Notes under the pieces: model-generated
Told to the model about the DNA's origin: nothing
Seen by the model: the letters and a program-made list of their open reading frames with translations, nothing else
Databases searched by the model: none
Shown: in pieces, positions 11,201 through 21,900 of the stretch
Layout of the letters: every line of letters begins with the position of its first letter
How positions within the stretch are numbered: position 1 is the stretch's first letter
Program-made: the position numbers and the translations under genes
NCBI GenBank assembly: GCA_013396995.1
Contig: VWZP01005667.1
Span: 1,012,107-1,076,106, forward strand
Source: Dicaeum eximium
Lineage: Eukaryota; Chordata; Aves; Passeriformes; Dicaeidae
Direction: 5' to 3'
Length of the DNA: 64,000 nt

Positions 11201-14200
11201 TGTTTCTGCTGCTGGTGTACTGTGCAGTAATGATTGCACTCTATCTGGCTCCCTTGGGAATCACCTCCCCTTGCATCATGGAGCAGAACCAGCTGCCCCC
11301 CAAGCCAGCCCTGGTTGGCCATCGAGGAGCACCCATGGTGAGTGACCAACACCCTGGCTGCTCCACTAGGAAAAGCCAAGCTGTGCCTGGCTATGGGGCA
11401 CAGATCCTTGTGGCCACAGGCCTGGACAAGCTCTGGCCAGCCCAGAACAGTGGTATCTCCACAGCAGCCAGGGCAGCTCAGGCTTGGAGACTGGGTGAGC
11501 ACAGGGTGAGGAGGGGGTGCAGCAGCTGCAGGACAGAGCTGCTTCCTGAGCACTACTGGACCAGGAGCATGCAACTCCCAGCAGAAAGCCTGGCTGTGTA
11601 GTATGAGCTGGGGAGCAGGGACAAGGCAGGCTCTGACTGCCTATACCCAGTCCTTTTCCATCCCCCACCATGCCTAGGATACCCCAGGCTCATTGTGGTT
11701 GCCCTGGAGCCCAGCCAAGCTGCTGGTGCATCCAGGTAGGATGAGTGCCTGCATCCTGCCCTATCCTGCCCATGCTCTGTGCACTAACACCATTCCTTTT
11801 TCCAGCTGGCCCCCGAGAACACCCTCATGTCACTGCACAAGGCGGTGGACTGTGATGTGCAAGTCTTTGAGACAGACGTCATGGTGAGGTAAAGGGGCTC
11901 AGAGGGAGGAAGGGGGCTGTGTATCCTGGGATGTCACCTCCCACAGGAGGCATTCTGGAAGACACCTGGAGAACTGATATAGCCTGTGTTTGGAGTGGAG
12001 AGCTCTGCCACTCCCACCTTCCCAATATGGGACTGGCTCCAGCTTGGTGTCCCAATGATCTGGGAGATGTACTGGGTTTCTGTCCTCCCCATGCAGATTG
12101 CCTTCTAGGGAGGGAGGCTCCATCAGGGGAGGGGTACTGCTTGGAAAACAGACCCTGGCTCCAGTTCATCTCATGTAATCCTGTTATTGGGACAGCTGTT
12201 TCAGAGAGCAAGGAACCACTTGGTTGCTGGCTCGGTCTCTAGGTACACATTTTTGTGTAAAGGGCCACAAGCAGAATAAGGGTGGGGTTACTCTAGCAGG
12301 TGGCTGGGAGGGGGTAGAAATGCCAGGGCAGGGATAGGAGACAAAGAGCTTACAACATATGGCTTTCCTCTGTGCTCCTTTGCCAGTGCTGATGGGGTCC
12401 CATTCCTCATGCATGACGAGGAACTCACCAGGACCACCAACGTGCAGGCTGTGTTCCCTGAGAGGGCTGCCCTGAACAGCACTGCCTTCAACTGGACAGA
12501 CCTGCAGCAGCTGGATGCTGGCAGCTGGTTTCTGGAGGTCAGGAATGTCCTTAGGGTGGCTGGTGAGGAATGGGTGCATTTTTGGGTAAAGCATTAGCCC
12601 TGCCCTGGGGCTCCAGAAGCTTCCCTCTGGGGCACTGGTCCTAGCAGGCACCTGGACAGGGTGCAGAAGCCTGCACAAATCCCTTGGGTGCAGTCATGCC
12701 CCAAGCTGGGGTTTGTTCTGGCTCCTCAGCTGAGTCATGGAGGAGGCTGCTTTGAGAGGGGATGTCTCATGTTTGTTCTGAGTTGCTCAGCCTGCCTGGG
12801 CTTGAAGGCAGCTGTGGTCAGGCTCTTCCCAAAAGGTGACTAACTACTGCTGAGCAGCTTTGAATGCCCACAGGTGTTGGAGCTGCTTGAATTCTGTTGT
12901 TACTGGGGAGAACGGTACAGGTGCCCGTGGATGTGCTTAGGGAGGTTCCCTGTGCCTGTCTGCACTGGAGAGCACATGAAGAGACCAGTGTAGGAAACTG
13001 AGAGTCAGAGACAAGCACCAGTTTGGGATGTGGAAGCTGGCAGGTGGTCTGCCTGTGATGACTGCCCCCTCTCACCCTTGCAGCGGAGGCCATTTCCCAC
13101 TGTGCAGAGCCTTTCTCCTGGTGATCGCAAGGAGGCAGCCAAACAGAGGATCCCGTCCCTGGAGCAAGCTCTAGAGGCAGCCAAGCAGAGCAACATCTCC
13201 ATCATGTTTGACCTGCGGCCTGAGAACCACAGTGACTACCAGAACTTTGTGAATGTCACCCTGGGAGTGATTTTGCAGTCAGGCATCCCACTGCAGCAGG
13301 TGAGCTGGTCACCACCCCACCCCTGCCAGGCCCTGCTGTCACACCCCTGCCGTGGTGGGAGGTGCCCTGCCAGCCACTCTGACCATCCCTGACAGCCCAT
13401 ACACCACGTCCCCATACCTGATCCCTGCTGGGCAGCCCTGCCCAGGTGTGCAGCTCTCTCTAGCTGGGAGAAGTTGCCAAGAATTAGGTTTTAATGCCTA
13501 ATTCAGACCCTTCCAAATACTTTGGTTTCCCAGCACTGGCCACCCTGGTGTGTAAACAATGACTCAGGCTAGGGAGGAGACCAACACTGCCAGCATGAGC
13601 AGGAATACAATGCTGAGCCTTCCACCTCCCCACACTCCACCACACCTCTCCCTGCAGCTCTGGGACTCCTGCTGCACCCTCCTGTGTTCCCTTTATGCTT
13701 CATCCAACCCCTGCAGCACAGGATATGTGCTGCCCTCAGGGGACAAATCAGCACTCAAATCACCTTTCTTGGCCTTTTGGGAATGCAGAGCAGGAGAGGA
13801 CATAGAAAAGACTTCTACTGTAGTGTTGATCCAAGGTGCATTCTTGCTGCAGATCTGGGGACAAATGGATTCACTTCTTGAGCCATTCAAGGACCCAGAA
13901 AGGACTTAACTGTTGCAGATTTCCTAGGCTGGAACTGCTTTCTCCCTTCAGTGGGACCTGTGCTTATTTCTTGGCTGGGGCAAGCTCCTAGGAGACTGTC
14001 CTGGCTGAGATCCTCATGGAAGAGCTGAGTCTGGAGATGGGGGGCAGGAAACAGCTGTCTGAGCAGGCCATGTGGGCCTGGACCTGCAAGGGAATATTGA
14101 AAGAGAGCAAACTCTCTGGAGCACCTCTCCTCTGCATGTGCTCTCTGGCTCTTGCCTAGGTCCTCTGGCTTCCAGATGGGTTCAGGGAAGACGTCAAGCA

Positions 14201-15916
14201 GCAGGCCCCAGGTGTCCAGCACGTCTACGGCCGGAAGAGACTCAAGAACGAGGAGGAGCCAGTACTGCACGTCAATCTGCCCTACCATGACATGAGCTCT
14301 GAGGAGATCAGGTGAGAACGCTTTGTCCAAGTACCTGGGAGCTGTGGGGGTCTGGGGACTGTCCCAGGGGCCAGCAGAGGTGAGGGTGCTGAGTACTGGT
14401 GTGCTTCTGGGAAGAGCTGGGTGTGTGCCTTGTGAACAAGTGTCCCTGTCAGGCAGGGCTGGTGCAGAGGATGGAGCTGGCTGCAGTCCCCTGCCCTGCC
14501 AGCAAATCTGCCCTCAGTCTGGATCTCCAGACAACTGCTCCATGTGGCTGCAAATGCTGGATCATATCCCAGATGTGCAGCCCCCCTCTGGCTGTGCAGA
14601 GCGTGGTGGCACTCTGCTGTCTGCTGCTCTGACCATGGCTGTCTCCATGCAGGCAGTACCGCCAGGACAATGTCTCTGTCAACTTGTATGTGGTGAACCA
14701 GCCCTGGCTCTTCTCCGTGCTGTGGTGTTCAGGGGTGAGCTCTGTCACCACCAACGCCTGCCAGGTGCTGAAAGAGATGAAACACCCCATCTGGCTGCTT
14801 GTAAGTGACCCCTCCATCCTTCACCCTGCCCCACAGCCCTGTGTGCCAGGCACTTGTGGGTCCCTTCCTGCAGCAGCCCTGTGCAGCTGCCTGGAGGGTG
14901 ACTTCTGCTCGCTGCTGTACTGGCATGGGAGCATGTGACCCTGTATAAGGGACTGGTGGCACAGCAGGCAGGGCTGTGCCACAGCACACCATCCCTAGCT
15001 GATGTTCAGTGCTTGTCTCGTTGCCTTGCAGCCCAGCAGCACATACTTCATGATCTGGCTCGTTGTAGACTGCGTTTCCTTCCTTATCATCATCTGGGCC
15101 TTTGTCTTGATGAAGTAGGTTTGATCCCTTTCCCCCTCCCGAGGCAGGTCTGTAGGGGGATGTTGTGGTGTGCCCTGGGTGGCCGGTGCAGACCCAAACC
15201 TGCTGCCACTCCTCTCTGGACTCAGATCCTCGGGGGGTCCTCTCCTGTCTATGTGTGGAGGCAACTTCTATCTCCAAGCTGCAGCTAAAAGTCTGTCCTG
15301 ACCCTGCCTCAAGCTGCTGGATGCCTTAGTTCACACTTCCTAATCCACTCTGCACCCCGGGGCTAGGTGGGCTGAGGCTGGGGCATCCCGCGCCTTTTTT
15401 CCAGTGCTGCAGGCACTGAGAGCAGTTCCCTCTGGGACTGCGGGGCCCCACAGCCTCCAGCTGGCAGCTCAGGGGAGGGAATGGTGAGACCAGACTTGCA
15501 TGCTAACATCGATCCTTCTCCATCTCCTAGGAAATGTTCCCACAGAAGACGGCCAGCGGGTGAGTGCGCACGGAACGGGAGCTTCCCTCCCTCGGAGCCG
15601 GGCTCTGCCTGTGGGACTCTCCCTGACAGGCAGGCAGCTTTCTCCAGCCAAACGTGATGGAGTGGTTTGAGACGGCTGGGGGAGGGAAGGGAATCCCAGC
15701 CCAGGGAGTTCCTCGTGTCCTGCCCTTAAAAAGCAGCCCTGTGGGACAGCACTAGGGAATCCCACATTTCCCGAATATCCTCAGACTTGCTTTTCTTGCT
15801 GCTCCGCCTGTCGCTGCGGGATGGTGGCTGGCCACAATGACTGTTTTTTCTCTGTCTCCTCAGAGTCTGAGACGGATGTGCTGCTCACAAAGATCAACAG
15901 CTTGATGCAAGAGTGA
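8141..15916 (+). CDS. GDPD2: Glycerophosphodiester phosphodiesterase domain-containing protein 2 (GDE3), complete, 15 coding exons
   Basis: GDE3 is a six-pass plasma membrane ecto-enzyme. It is reported to cleave glycerophospho- and lysophospho-inositides and to affect osteoblast differentiation and the actin cytoskeleton. Coding exons: 8141-8254, 9303-9406, 9480-9573, 9793-9852, 10194-10292, 10673-10766, 11192-11337, 11806-11888, 12387-12537, 13084-13299, 14160-14311, 14653-14800, 15032-15114, 15531-15559, 15864-15916. All phases agree and the sum is 1626 nt, or 541 codons plus stop; the mammalian protein is about 539. Five N-terminal membrane segments (about 42-64, 84-112, 125-143, 162-184, 190-210) precede an extracellular GDPD domain with HRGAP near residue 232, APEN near 240, ETD near 259 and HDE near 274. 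A sixth segment lies near 492-515. The N-terminus (MADPPGCCS) and C-terminus (ETDVLLTKIN) fit GDPD2, not GDPD4 or GDPD5. Confidence 0.95.
9303..9406 (+). CDS. GDPD2: GDPD2 coding exon 2 (membrane segment 1)
   Basis: Starts after TTTCAG and encodes YDCSW, then a hydrophobic stretch ending in LNDFHNFNE, which matches the LNDLHNFNE motif of mammalian GDPD2. The donor is GTGAGT and the exon ends after two bases of a Glu codon. Confidence 0.94.
9480..9573 (+). CDS. GDPD2: GDPD2 coding exon 3 (membrane segment 2)
   Basis: Completes the Glu codon and encodes FIFRQRKLWLDW followed by a hydrophobic run. Phase 0 end at GTGAGC. Confidence 0.93.
9793..9852 (+). CDS. GDPD2: GDPD2 coding exon 4
   Basis: A 20-codon exon after a CCTCGCAG acceptor. 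It finishes membrane segment 2 and gives the loop QPLKLHWVHK, like QPLHLHSLHK in mammals. Donor GTGAGA, phase 0. Confidence 0.92.
10194..10292 (+). CDS. GDPD2: GDPD2 coding exon 5 (membrane segment 3)
   Basis: A 33-codon exon with hydrophobic segment ILLILTALVVVAAFTGLGI, then the WAEEWKSARISLQ loop that parallels the mammalian WQQEWHSLRVSLQ. Donor GTGAGT, phase 0. Confidence 0.94.
10673..10766 (+). CDS. GDPD2: GDPD2 coding exon 6 (membrane segment 4)
   Basis: Starts with the family motif ATGPFLHIGA and continues as a hydrophobic helix. It ends after the first base of a Gly codon at donor GTAATC. Confidence 0.94.
11192..11337 (+). CDS. GDPD2: GDPD2 coding exon 7 (membrane segment 5 and start of the catalytic domain)
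   Basis: Encodes membrane segment 5, the conserved ITSPCIME turn, then PPKPALVGHRGAPM. The His-Arg pair is the start of the GDPD active site, with the His acting as an acid/base residue in the family. Donor GTGAGT, phase 0. Confidence 0.96.
11806..11888 (+). CDS. GDPD2: GDPD2 coding exon 8 (catalytic metal-site segment)
   Basis: Encodes LAPENTLMS and then VFETDVMV. The Glu and Asp of ETD are the conserved GDPD metal ligands. The donor used is GTAAAG at 11889. An earlier in-frame GTGAGG at 11884 would drop conserved residues and break the phase. Confidence 0.93.
12387..12537 (+). CDS. GDPD2: GDPD2 coding exon 9 (catalytic domain)
   Basis: Encodes SADGVPFLMHDE with the conserved His-Asp pair, then TRTTNVQ and the LDAGSWF block typical of the family. 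Two Asn-X-Thr sequons (NST, NWT) fit an extracellular domain. Phase 0 end at GTCAGG. Confidence 0.95.
13084..13299 (+). CDS. GDPD2: GDPD2 coding exon 10 (catalytic domain)
   Basis: The largest coding exon, 72 codons. It holds IPSLEQALEAAK and SIMFDLRPENHS, the second catalytic strand of the GDPD barrel, plus NIS, NHS and NVT sequons. Donor GTGAGC, phase 0. Confidence 0.95.
14160..14311 (+). CDS. GDPD2: GDPD2 coding exon 11 (catalytic domain)
   Basis: Encodes VLWLPDGFRED and VNLPYHDMSSEEI, parallel to VFWLPDEDR and LNLPYQDLP in the mammalian protein. Ends after two bases of an Arg codon at GTGAGA. Confidence 0.93.
14653..14800 (+). CDS. GDPD2: GDPD2 coding exon 12 (end of the catalytic domain)
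   Basis: Encodes DNVSVNLYVVNQPWLFS and SSVTTNACQVL, near identical to the mammalian block. This is the last part of the GDPD fold. Donor GTAAGT, phase 0. Confidence 0.95.
15032..15114 (+). CDS. GDPD2: GDPD2 coding exon 13 (membrane segment 6)
   Basis: Encodes PSSTYFMIWLVVD and a hydrophobic helix that forms the last membrane pass, returning the C-terminus to the cytoplasm. Ends after two bases of a Lys codon at GTAGGT. Confidence 0.92.
15531..15559 (+). CDS. GDPD2: GDPD2 coding exon 14 (29-base micro-exon)
   Basis: A very short exon encoding the basic stop-transfer stretch KKCSHRRRPA. It is supported by acceptor CTCCTAG, donor GTGAGT and exact phase fit on both sides. It is too short to be seen as an open frame alone. 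Confidence 0.85.
15864..15916 (+). CDS. GDPD2: GDPD2 last coding exon
   Basis: Encodes ESETDVLLTKINSLMQE and a TGA stop at 15914-15916. This tail parallels ETAVLLTRINNFMME of the mammalian protein and anchors the gene assignment. Confidence 0.95.
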
Positions 15917-16680
15917 CGCCTGTGTCAGCTGTGGGGAGGGGCAGCCAGACCCTGCAGAGCTCAAGCGGGGAGCATTCCTCAAGCCAGCTTCGAGGCTCCT
16001 TTCTTCGAGCTTCCCTTCTACCGTGGCCTTCCTGGCTCCTTTCATGGTGCACAGCTGCCCTCAGCTGAAAAGACTTGGAACTGGGTTCTCATTGCCCACT
16101 GGCAGCGAGGAACTAAAGCTTTGCAGGGGTGGCCTAGGGGCAGAATATTTATCCAGCAGTGCTGGAGCCAAGACCTCTCCCTTGGGGTTTGGACAGGAGC
16201 AGGGATTTGGGTCGCTGTTTGGTGCAGGGGAAGGGCTGTCTCTGCCTGTTGTCAGCAGCTCTGCAGCCAGGGGTGGGACACCTGGTTGAAGGACTGTTCC
16301 CTTGGGGGCTGTCCTGTCCCATGGCTTGAGGAGTAGGAAGGGGGATGTGGGGTGGCTTTTCACAAGACAGAGGGAAAGCCGAACTCTTCACCCTCCCATC
16401 CTGGACAGAAATCCTGTCCCTACTGCTGCTGGCTTTATCTTCACGGGACAGGGTCCTGCACTCCATGCAGCAGTTGATGCCTGTTGCTCGGGGAAGAAGA
16501 GGAGCAGGGCTGGAGGTGGCGGGTGGCAGGGGTGGCAGGACCGCGCTAACGCTCCCGCTGCTGCTCCGGGCAGCAGAGGGAGCGGTGGGACTCGGCATCG
16601 GTCACGTTGCGGCAGAGCCTGGACCAGGGCGAGGGGTATCGTGTCAGTTTGACTTGGTGCTGTCTGTCTATGTCAATAAA
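15917..16680 (+). terminator. GDPD2: GDPD2 3' UTR with AATAAA poly(A) signal
   Basis: About 760 bases follow the stop codon before a canonical AATAAA at 16675-16680. The context TGTCTATGTCAATAAAGCAG has the look of a real poly(A) site. The CpG island of the next gene starts almost at once. Confidence 0.8.
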
Positions 16681-16689
16681 GCAGAGGAG

Positions 16690-17010
16690 CGGCAGACAGA
16701 GCCTGCGGGGTGCGGCAGGCACGCCAGCGTCCTCCCTTCCGCACCTTTCCCTGCCGGCGGCGCTGCCGGCCCGGAGAAGGAGCCGGCGCAGCCCGGACGG
16801 TACCGGCCCGGGGCGGGCTCGCTCCGCGGCGCCTCCGTGCCCCCTGCAGACGGCGCGGGGAACCGGGCGGGCGGCCGGGCCCTGGCAGCGGGCAGGGAGG
16901 GGAGGCCGAGCCGGGCGCGGCTCCCNNNNNNNNNNNNNNNNGCGCTCCTGCCGGCGGCTCCCGCCCTCGCTCCCTGCCACGGGCGGGATTGAGACCCAGG
17001 GCGTGAGAGC
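16690..17010 (+). promoter_or_regulatory. DLG3: CpG island with a sequence gap, candidate promoter of the L27 form of DLG3
   Basis: Dense CpG sequence directly after the GDPD2 poly(A) signal and 1.8 kb before the L27 exon at 18803. It is broken by 16 undetermined bases at 16926-16941. A GTGAGA donor at 17003-17008 follows the gap. The L27 exon needs an upstream exon ending one base into an Asp codon; no such ATG exon is visible from here to 18.8 kb, so it may be in or next to the gap. The link to DLG3 is inferred from position. Confidence 0.55.
16926..16941. other. Assembly gap, 16 undetermined bases
   Basis: A run of N inside a CpG-dense segment. The true missing length may differ. Confidence 0.99.
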
Positions 17011-18802
17011 CGAGGACTGGGCGCCCTCGCTCCACGCCTTCCTCGGGCTGTGGACACGTTGTGCTGCCGTGGCTCAGAGTGGGTGGCCGTGGGATGCTCT
17101 GCTTGCAGCTCCCTTGCGTGCTGCGGGGAGGAGAGCAGGAAGGGGGTTTGGGCTCTGCGAGAAGAGATTTCCTGTAAGTGGGACTTGCATGCACCTTGAG
17201 GCACGTGGAGATGGGCCCTGGACACCATGGGCTATTTCTTAGGAGCTGTGGGAAGGGTCCTGTGATCTCCCCGCCACGCTGGGTGCACAGCAGTTCCCCA
17301 GATGTCACCCGGTACGAGTGGCCAGCAGCACGGAGGTCAGCGCGGTGCACGCTGCTCTTGCTGCACAGCCTGACTGCGGTGGGAAGTTTACACCAGGTTC
17401 GCGATCTTTGTGTCTTGATGTGGTGGCCCCTGCTCTCCATCTGCTTCTTTAGTTCTGCTGATAAGTCAGGAATGACCAGGCAGTGACATCTCAGCCCTGC
17501 TCATGGTATGCTGGGCACTATCTGAAGCCACTGTTTTATCTTGCAGAAAAGGAAGCTTTTAGTAATAGCACAGGGCTAGGATTGCTGTAAAGCTCAGGGA
17601 AGTCCCCGCTTTTCCTGGAGCAAGTGTGGAGCCTAGCTCCAAGTCGGAGCTGTTCACGCTTCCCCAGACTCCTTTTCCTGTTCTGCTCCCACGATGAGTC
17701 AGTGTGGGCTGGTGACACAGGCTGGAGGACCCCTTTTGGCCGAGGAGAAGCTGAAGGCTGGACGAGCTGGGACACCAGGTGGCATGTACCCAAGCAGACA
17801 CAGGCCCCCTTGTTTGATGACCTGAATTCTCGAGAGCCCTGTGATGAGCAGGGTCATCCTTTCTGCATGAGTTCCTGGCTTAAAAGATGAGTCTCCAGCA
17901 GTGGCGGGACAGCTTCCCTCCCTTCTCACACAGACACTCTTTGTCTGCAGTCTGCCTGGGTGACAAAGGGAAATACCCACTGATGGGGCAGGGATGGTCT
18001 CAAGGTCCACAGGAGCTCACCACCTGCCTGAAATATGGGTCACATCTGAGGCTGGGGCTGCACTGGCAGCTCTGGCTGTCTGCCCAGAGCAGTGTGGAGG
18101 TGTCCAGGCAGGGAGATCAGAGCTTCACTATTTTAGGTTTTCTCATAGCTATGTCTAGCCCAGTCATTAACCAAAATGTTGCTTCATGGTGGCCTCCAGC
18201 TCCCCTCCTCACCAGCATCTCCTCTAACCCAAGGCATCGTGTTCCTTTCCCACTTGTCTCCTGCTGACCCACAGCTGCTTGCTGCTTTGAGCAATTCTCA
18301 TGCTTCACCCTGTAGCAGCCCAAGTTTTGCCCCTCCTGTAGCTGAGCTGTTTGCACTACGTGAATGGGCCCACGCTCGGCTCTGCTGCAGCCATCTGGCC
18401 CTATGTGGGAGGCTGCAGTTCCTGCAGTTGTATTCATAGACCTGTGCAACCAGAATGTGTCCAGCTCCTGAACGCTTTCTGTGCCTGGGAGGTGGCAGAG
18501 GCGTTCAGGCTGCCCAGTGCCAGGATTCAGCATTCAGTCAATCTGATTTTAGCCCCTGATTTTCATGTTGGTGGCAGAACTACCTCTCCTCCAGTCCCTG
18601 CTCAGGTCTCTGCTGTGGCCCTCAGTGCCTCTCAGCAGGGTTAGGTTTTCCAGGTGTGTGTGAGGAAGGCTGCTTTTGTGGCTGTCTGACTTTTAAAAAT
18701 CCAGACTGGAAAGCAGCTTGAGGCATTATCCCAGGCTGCACTCGATCTTCCCTTAACATCCTACAATGTTAATGCCTTGTTACTCCTGTGTCATCTCTGC
18801 AG
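17011..18802 (+). other. DLG3: Probable first intron of the L27 form of DLG3
   Basis: No exon starting with ATG, ending one base into a codon and followed by a good GT donor was found in this stretch. No repeat family was recognised. Open frames are short. Confidence 0.45.
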
Positions 18803-18934
18803 ACACTGAGCGGGCAGTGGAAATTCTGACCAGATACCAAAGCACCCTGCGGTCCCCGGAGGAGCAGGAGTTAAAAGCTTCCATTGGAAAAGTCTCGCAC
18901 ATCTTCCAAAGTGAACTCTTCCAGGCTCTGCTGG
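18803..18934 (+). CDS. DLG3: DLG3 L27-domain exon
   Basis: This encodes (D)TERAVEILTRYQSTL, a middle stretch PEEQELKASIGKVS and IFQSELFQALL. It parallels DTERALRLLEEYHSKL and IFQSNLFQALI of DLG1 and the matching stretch of DLG2. L27 domains pair MAGUKs with each other and with CASK or MPP partners. The acceptor is CTCTGCAG at 18795-18802 and the donor GTAAGC. The exon enters one base into the Asp codon, as DLG1 does after its short MPVRKQ exon. Two in-frame ATGs (18766, 18772) lie just before the acceptor, so an unspliced start is also possible. Mammalian DLG3 is normally described without an L27 domain. Confidence 0.92.
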
Positions 18935-21900
18935 GTAAGCCCCTGCCTCGCAGTCCCTTGCACTCCTTGCAGTCCTTGCAGCCCTGTGTTTAGTGGGATC
19001 TCCCGGGAGCCTGATCCCACACCAGTGCCTGGCACTGACCAGTGCATTCTGTGGAAACACATGGCATGTAATGCCAGGGAGCTGGGCTGTCCTTCCCCTC
19101 CAGGGCTTAGGCAGGAGATACCAGGCTGCAGTCACTGGGTGTTTGTAGTGAACAGCATTCCTCAGCCTGATTGAGGACAAGGGGTAACACCCTCTTCATC
19201 AGGCCATGCCTGATTATCCAGCACCTGCTAAGGGATCCTGCCCTGCTGCAAGCACTCTCTGTGCAGTGCAGGCCTGGTGTGTCCAGGAAGGAAAACTAAA
19301 TTCTTCTGTCTTCAGGAGAGAATCCACATATACCCAAGTTCCTTTGGAGCATTCTGTCCTTTCTTGTGCTTAGACCCACCAGCACTTGTGAGAAACACAC
19401 TGTGCCAGCAGTTCCATTTCACACAAAACTTAACAGCAAGGCTTATCTTGGGGCTGGACACCAGAAAATGCATTTTGAGCACTGTACAAAGTTCTCCATG
19501 TGGATTGAGACAAATGTAGCTGAAGTCTTGTGCAGCTTCTCTGTGCAAGACACACAGCTATCTTGCTATTTTCCTGAAGTTCTGTTCACTATGGGCCTTG
19601 AGAAACGCATGCAGCCCTGGTGGTTTCTGTTCCTGGATCTCCTGGGAGAGAAGCTGGGTTTCCCTCATGGGAAGGAAGGGAAAGCACCCCAAAGGCTCTG
19701 CACTCTTAGAAGAAGACCAAGGTCCCAGGGTGCAGAGCTCCACATGTGCTCTGTGGCTCACTCTCAGTGCATTTTGACCCAAGGCTGTCTCAGCCCTGGT
19801 GCCTCCCCTGGCTGTTCTCTTGGCAGCTCTCACCTTTCCTTCACAGCTCTGCAGCCAGAGTTCCACTCCTGTGCCTGCAGAGATGAGTTGCCAGCAGCTC
19901 CTCTGTGCTTCAGGTTTTCCATTGAAAATGAAGTTGAATGCTGTGTCCTGAGCAATTTTATTCTATGCTTTTTTCTCTCTTGCTGTTGGAGCATCACCTG
20001 GAGACTTTCAGTCCCAGCATGTCCTTTCAAAGGTCTTGTGCTGGAATGTCCATGCCAGCAGCAGCACAGGCATGTGCCAAGGGTGGACTCCCCAGGGCAG
20101 GTGGGCCCCCACACTGATGGAGCCAGTGTACATTTCCTTTCTTATCTCTTAATTTGTACAACCCACTCTCTAAACGATCCCCAGGCTGGAGGCAGGGATC
20201 CCGAGCAGGGCTGTGACCTTGACCAACCTGACCTTAGCCCAACACCCCTGGCTGCTTTTGTGTGCTGCCAGTCCTCCCTGGGGCTGTATGAAGGCAACAA
20301 AGCAGCTTCCCAAGGCCCAGGGCTGTTGCTGTTAGTGCAGAAGTGCTGTGCAGAGAGTGTGGCTGCAGAGAACACGTCTGCACGAGCTGGCTGCAGCTGC
20401 AGCTGGCAGGCAGATGCTGCAGCATCCCCAGCTCGCTGCTCCCAGCCGTTTGTCTTGGTCTCCTATCAGCCCTGGCACGGGGGAGTGTTGGGAGTGTCGC
20501 TTGTTTACTGGTGACCTTTTCAACTGGTTTAACAGGATATTAATTCCCGTGCCAGAGCAAGCCTTTCTCTAGATGTGTTTACCTAAACTAGGAATTTGCA
20601 TTAATTACTTCCTCCCCCTCCCCCCTCGACTCCCTCCCCCTGCTTCCCCTCGGAGTGTAGGCTTGTGAATTGTTCTGTCCCAGCATGGGCATTGTGTCTG
20701 GCTGTGTGCTCGCTGTGGCCACACATGGCTGGCACACACTGGCTTGCCTCGTGTCCACAGTCCATACCCACTGGAGCACAGTAACAGCACTGCAAGGCTG
20801 ATAGAACATTTCTGTTTTCATTTTTATTTTCGCCCCTCCTTTTCCCAGTGGGCCGCTGTGTCTCTGTCTGAAGTGTGCTCCAGGTCACAGGGCTGGCTGG
20901 GAGTGGGAGGAGGATTTGCAGGAGAGCACAGGCACTGCTCAGTGCAGAGCTCCCATCTCACTGCCCCTCGCTGTGCCAGATTTTTCTGGCTCTGGAGAGG
21001 CCTTAGCCTGCAGAGGTCCCTCCTCTTGCAGCCTTTCAGCAACACAGCCCTGCTTTTTTTCAGCCCTGGGGAAGATGAATGTGTGACCATGGTCCATCCC
21101 TGTCCTCAGGCCACCTGCTCCTGCAGGTAATGCTCTCCTAGAGCATCCACTGCTGATTGGAGTTTGAACATCAAAAGGCATCAGGCCATAGTAGAGCTAC
21201 CAGCAGTTCCAAGCATCATGGAGTTTGCCAAGTTAGTCCACGTGAAAAATACCAGGGATATGACTTTCCATAAGCTTTTTATTTTTAAGAATGAGTTGGT
21301 TTGGGGTCTGCAGAAGCCCCAACCTCTGCAGTGTCCAGGATGCGTCAGTGTTGTGCTGGATGGATCAGTCACTGCGATCATGGCCAGCGCTGCTCTGCAC
21401 ATGCACCGTGTTCTGCCAGACTCCTCTGAGCATGGCCCAGCCCTTTAAATCCCTGTGCCCACCTCCCTGTCCCTGGAGCTGCCTGTGCCAGGACGGCTCC
21501 TGTCCCGGCGGGTGCCGCGGCTGGCCCGGCTCGGCGCAGCGGTGCGGGAGCTGCTCTGCGCTGGAATGTGCCAAACCCCGCTCCGCACAAAAGAAATTCC
21601 TTGGCTGTGCAGAGGGAAAACAGGCTGTGCTGGCTCCCTTCTCCTGGCCCCTCTCACCCTGTGTCTGAGGCTGTGGAGCCAAGTGCGTGACTTGCAAGGA
21701 AACAGCCCAGCAAAGGGGTGCTCCAGGAGCCTGGGCTGGGCGATGGTGACCCCGCTTTCCCTTTGCTCGGTGCAGCCCTTCAGGGACATGTTTGGTCTCT
21801 TGTGCTGCTGGGGAGGATGGGACTTGCACACAAAAGCAGCTCCCTGACCTTTCCTTCCCAGAGCTAGGGCTGAAAGAGGCTGTTGTGCCCTTTGCAGTGG

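Noticed and set aside
8141..15916. Assignment to GDPD5 (GDE2) or GDPD4
   Set aside because: The N-terminus, LNDFHNFNE, QPLKLHWVHK and the C-terminal ETDVLLTKIN fit GDPD2, and so does the position before DLG3.
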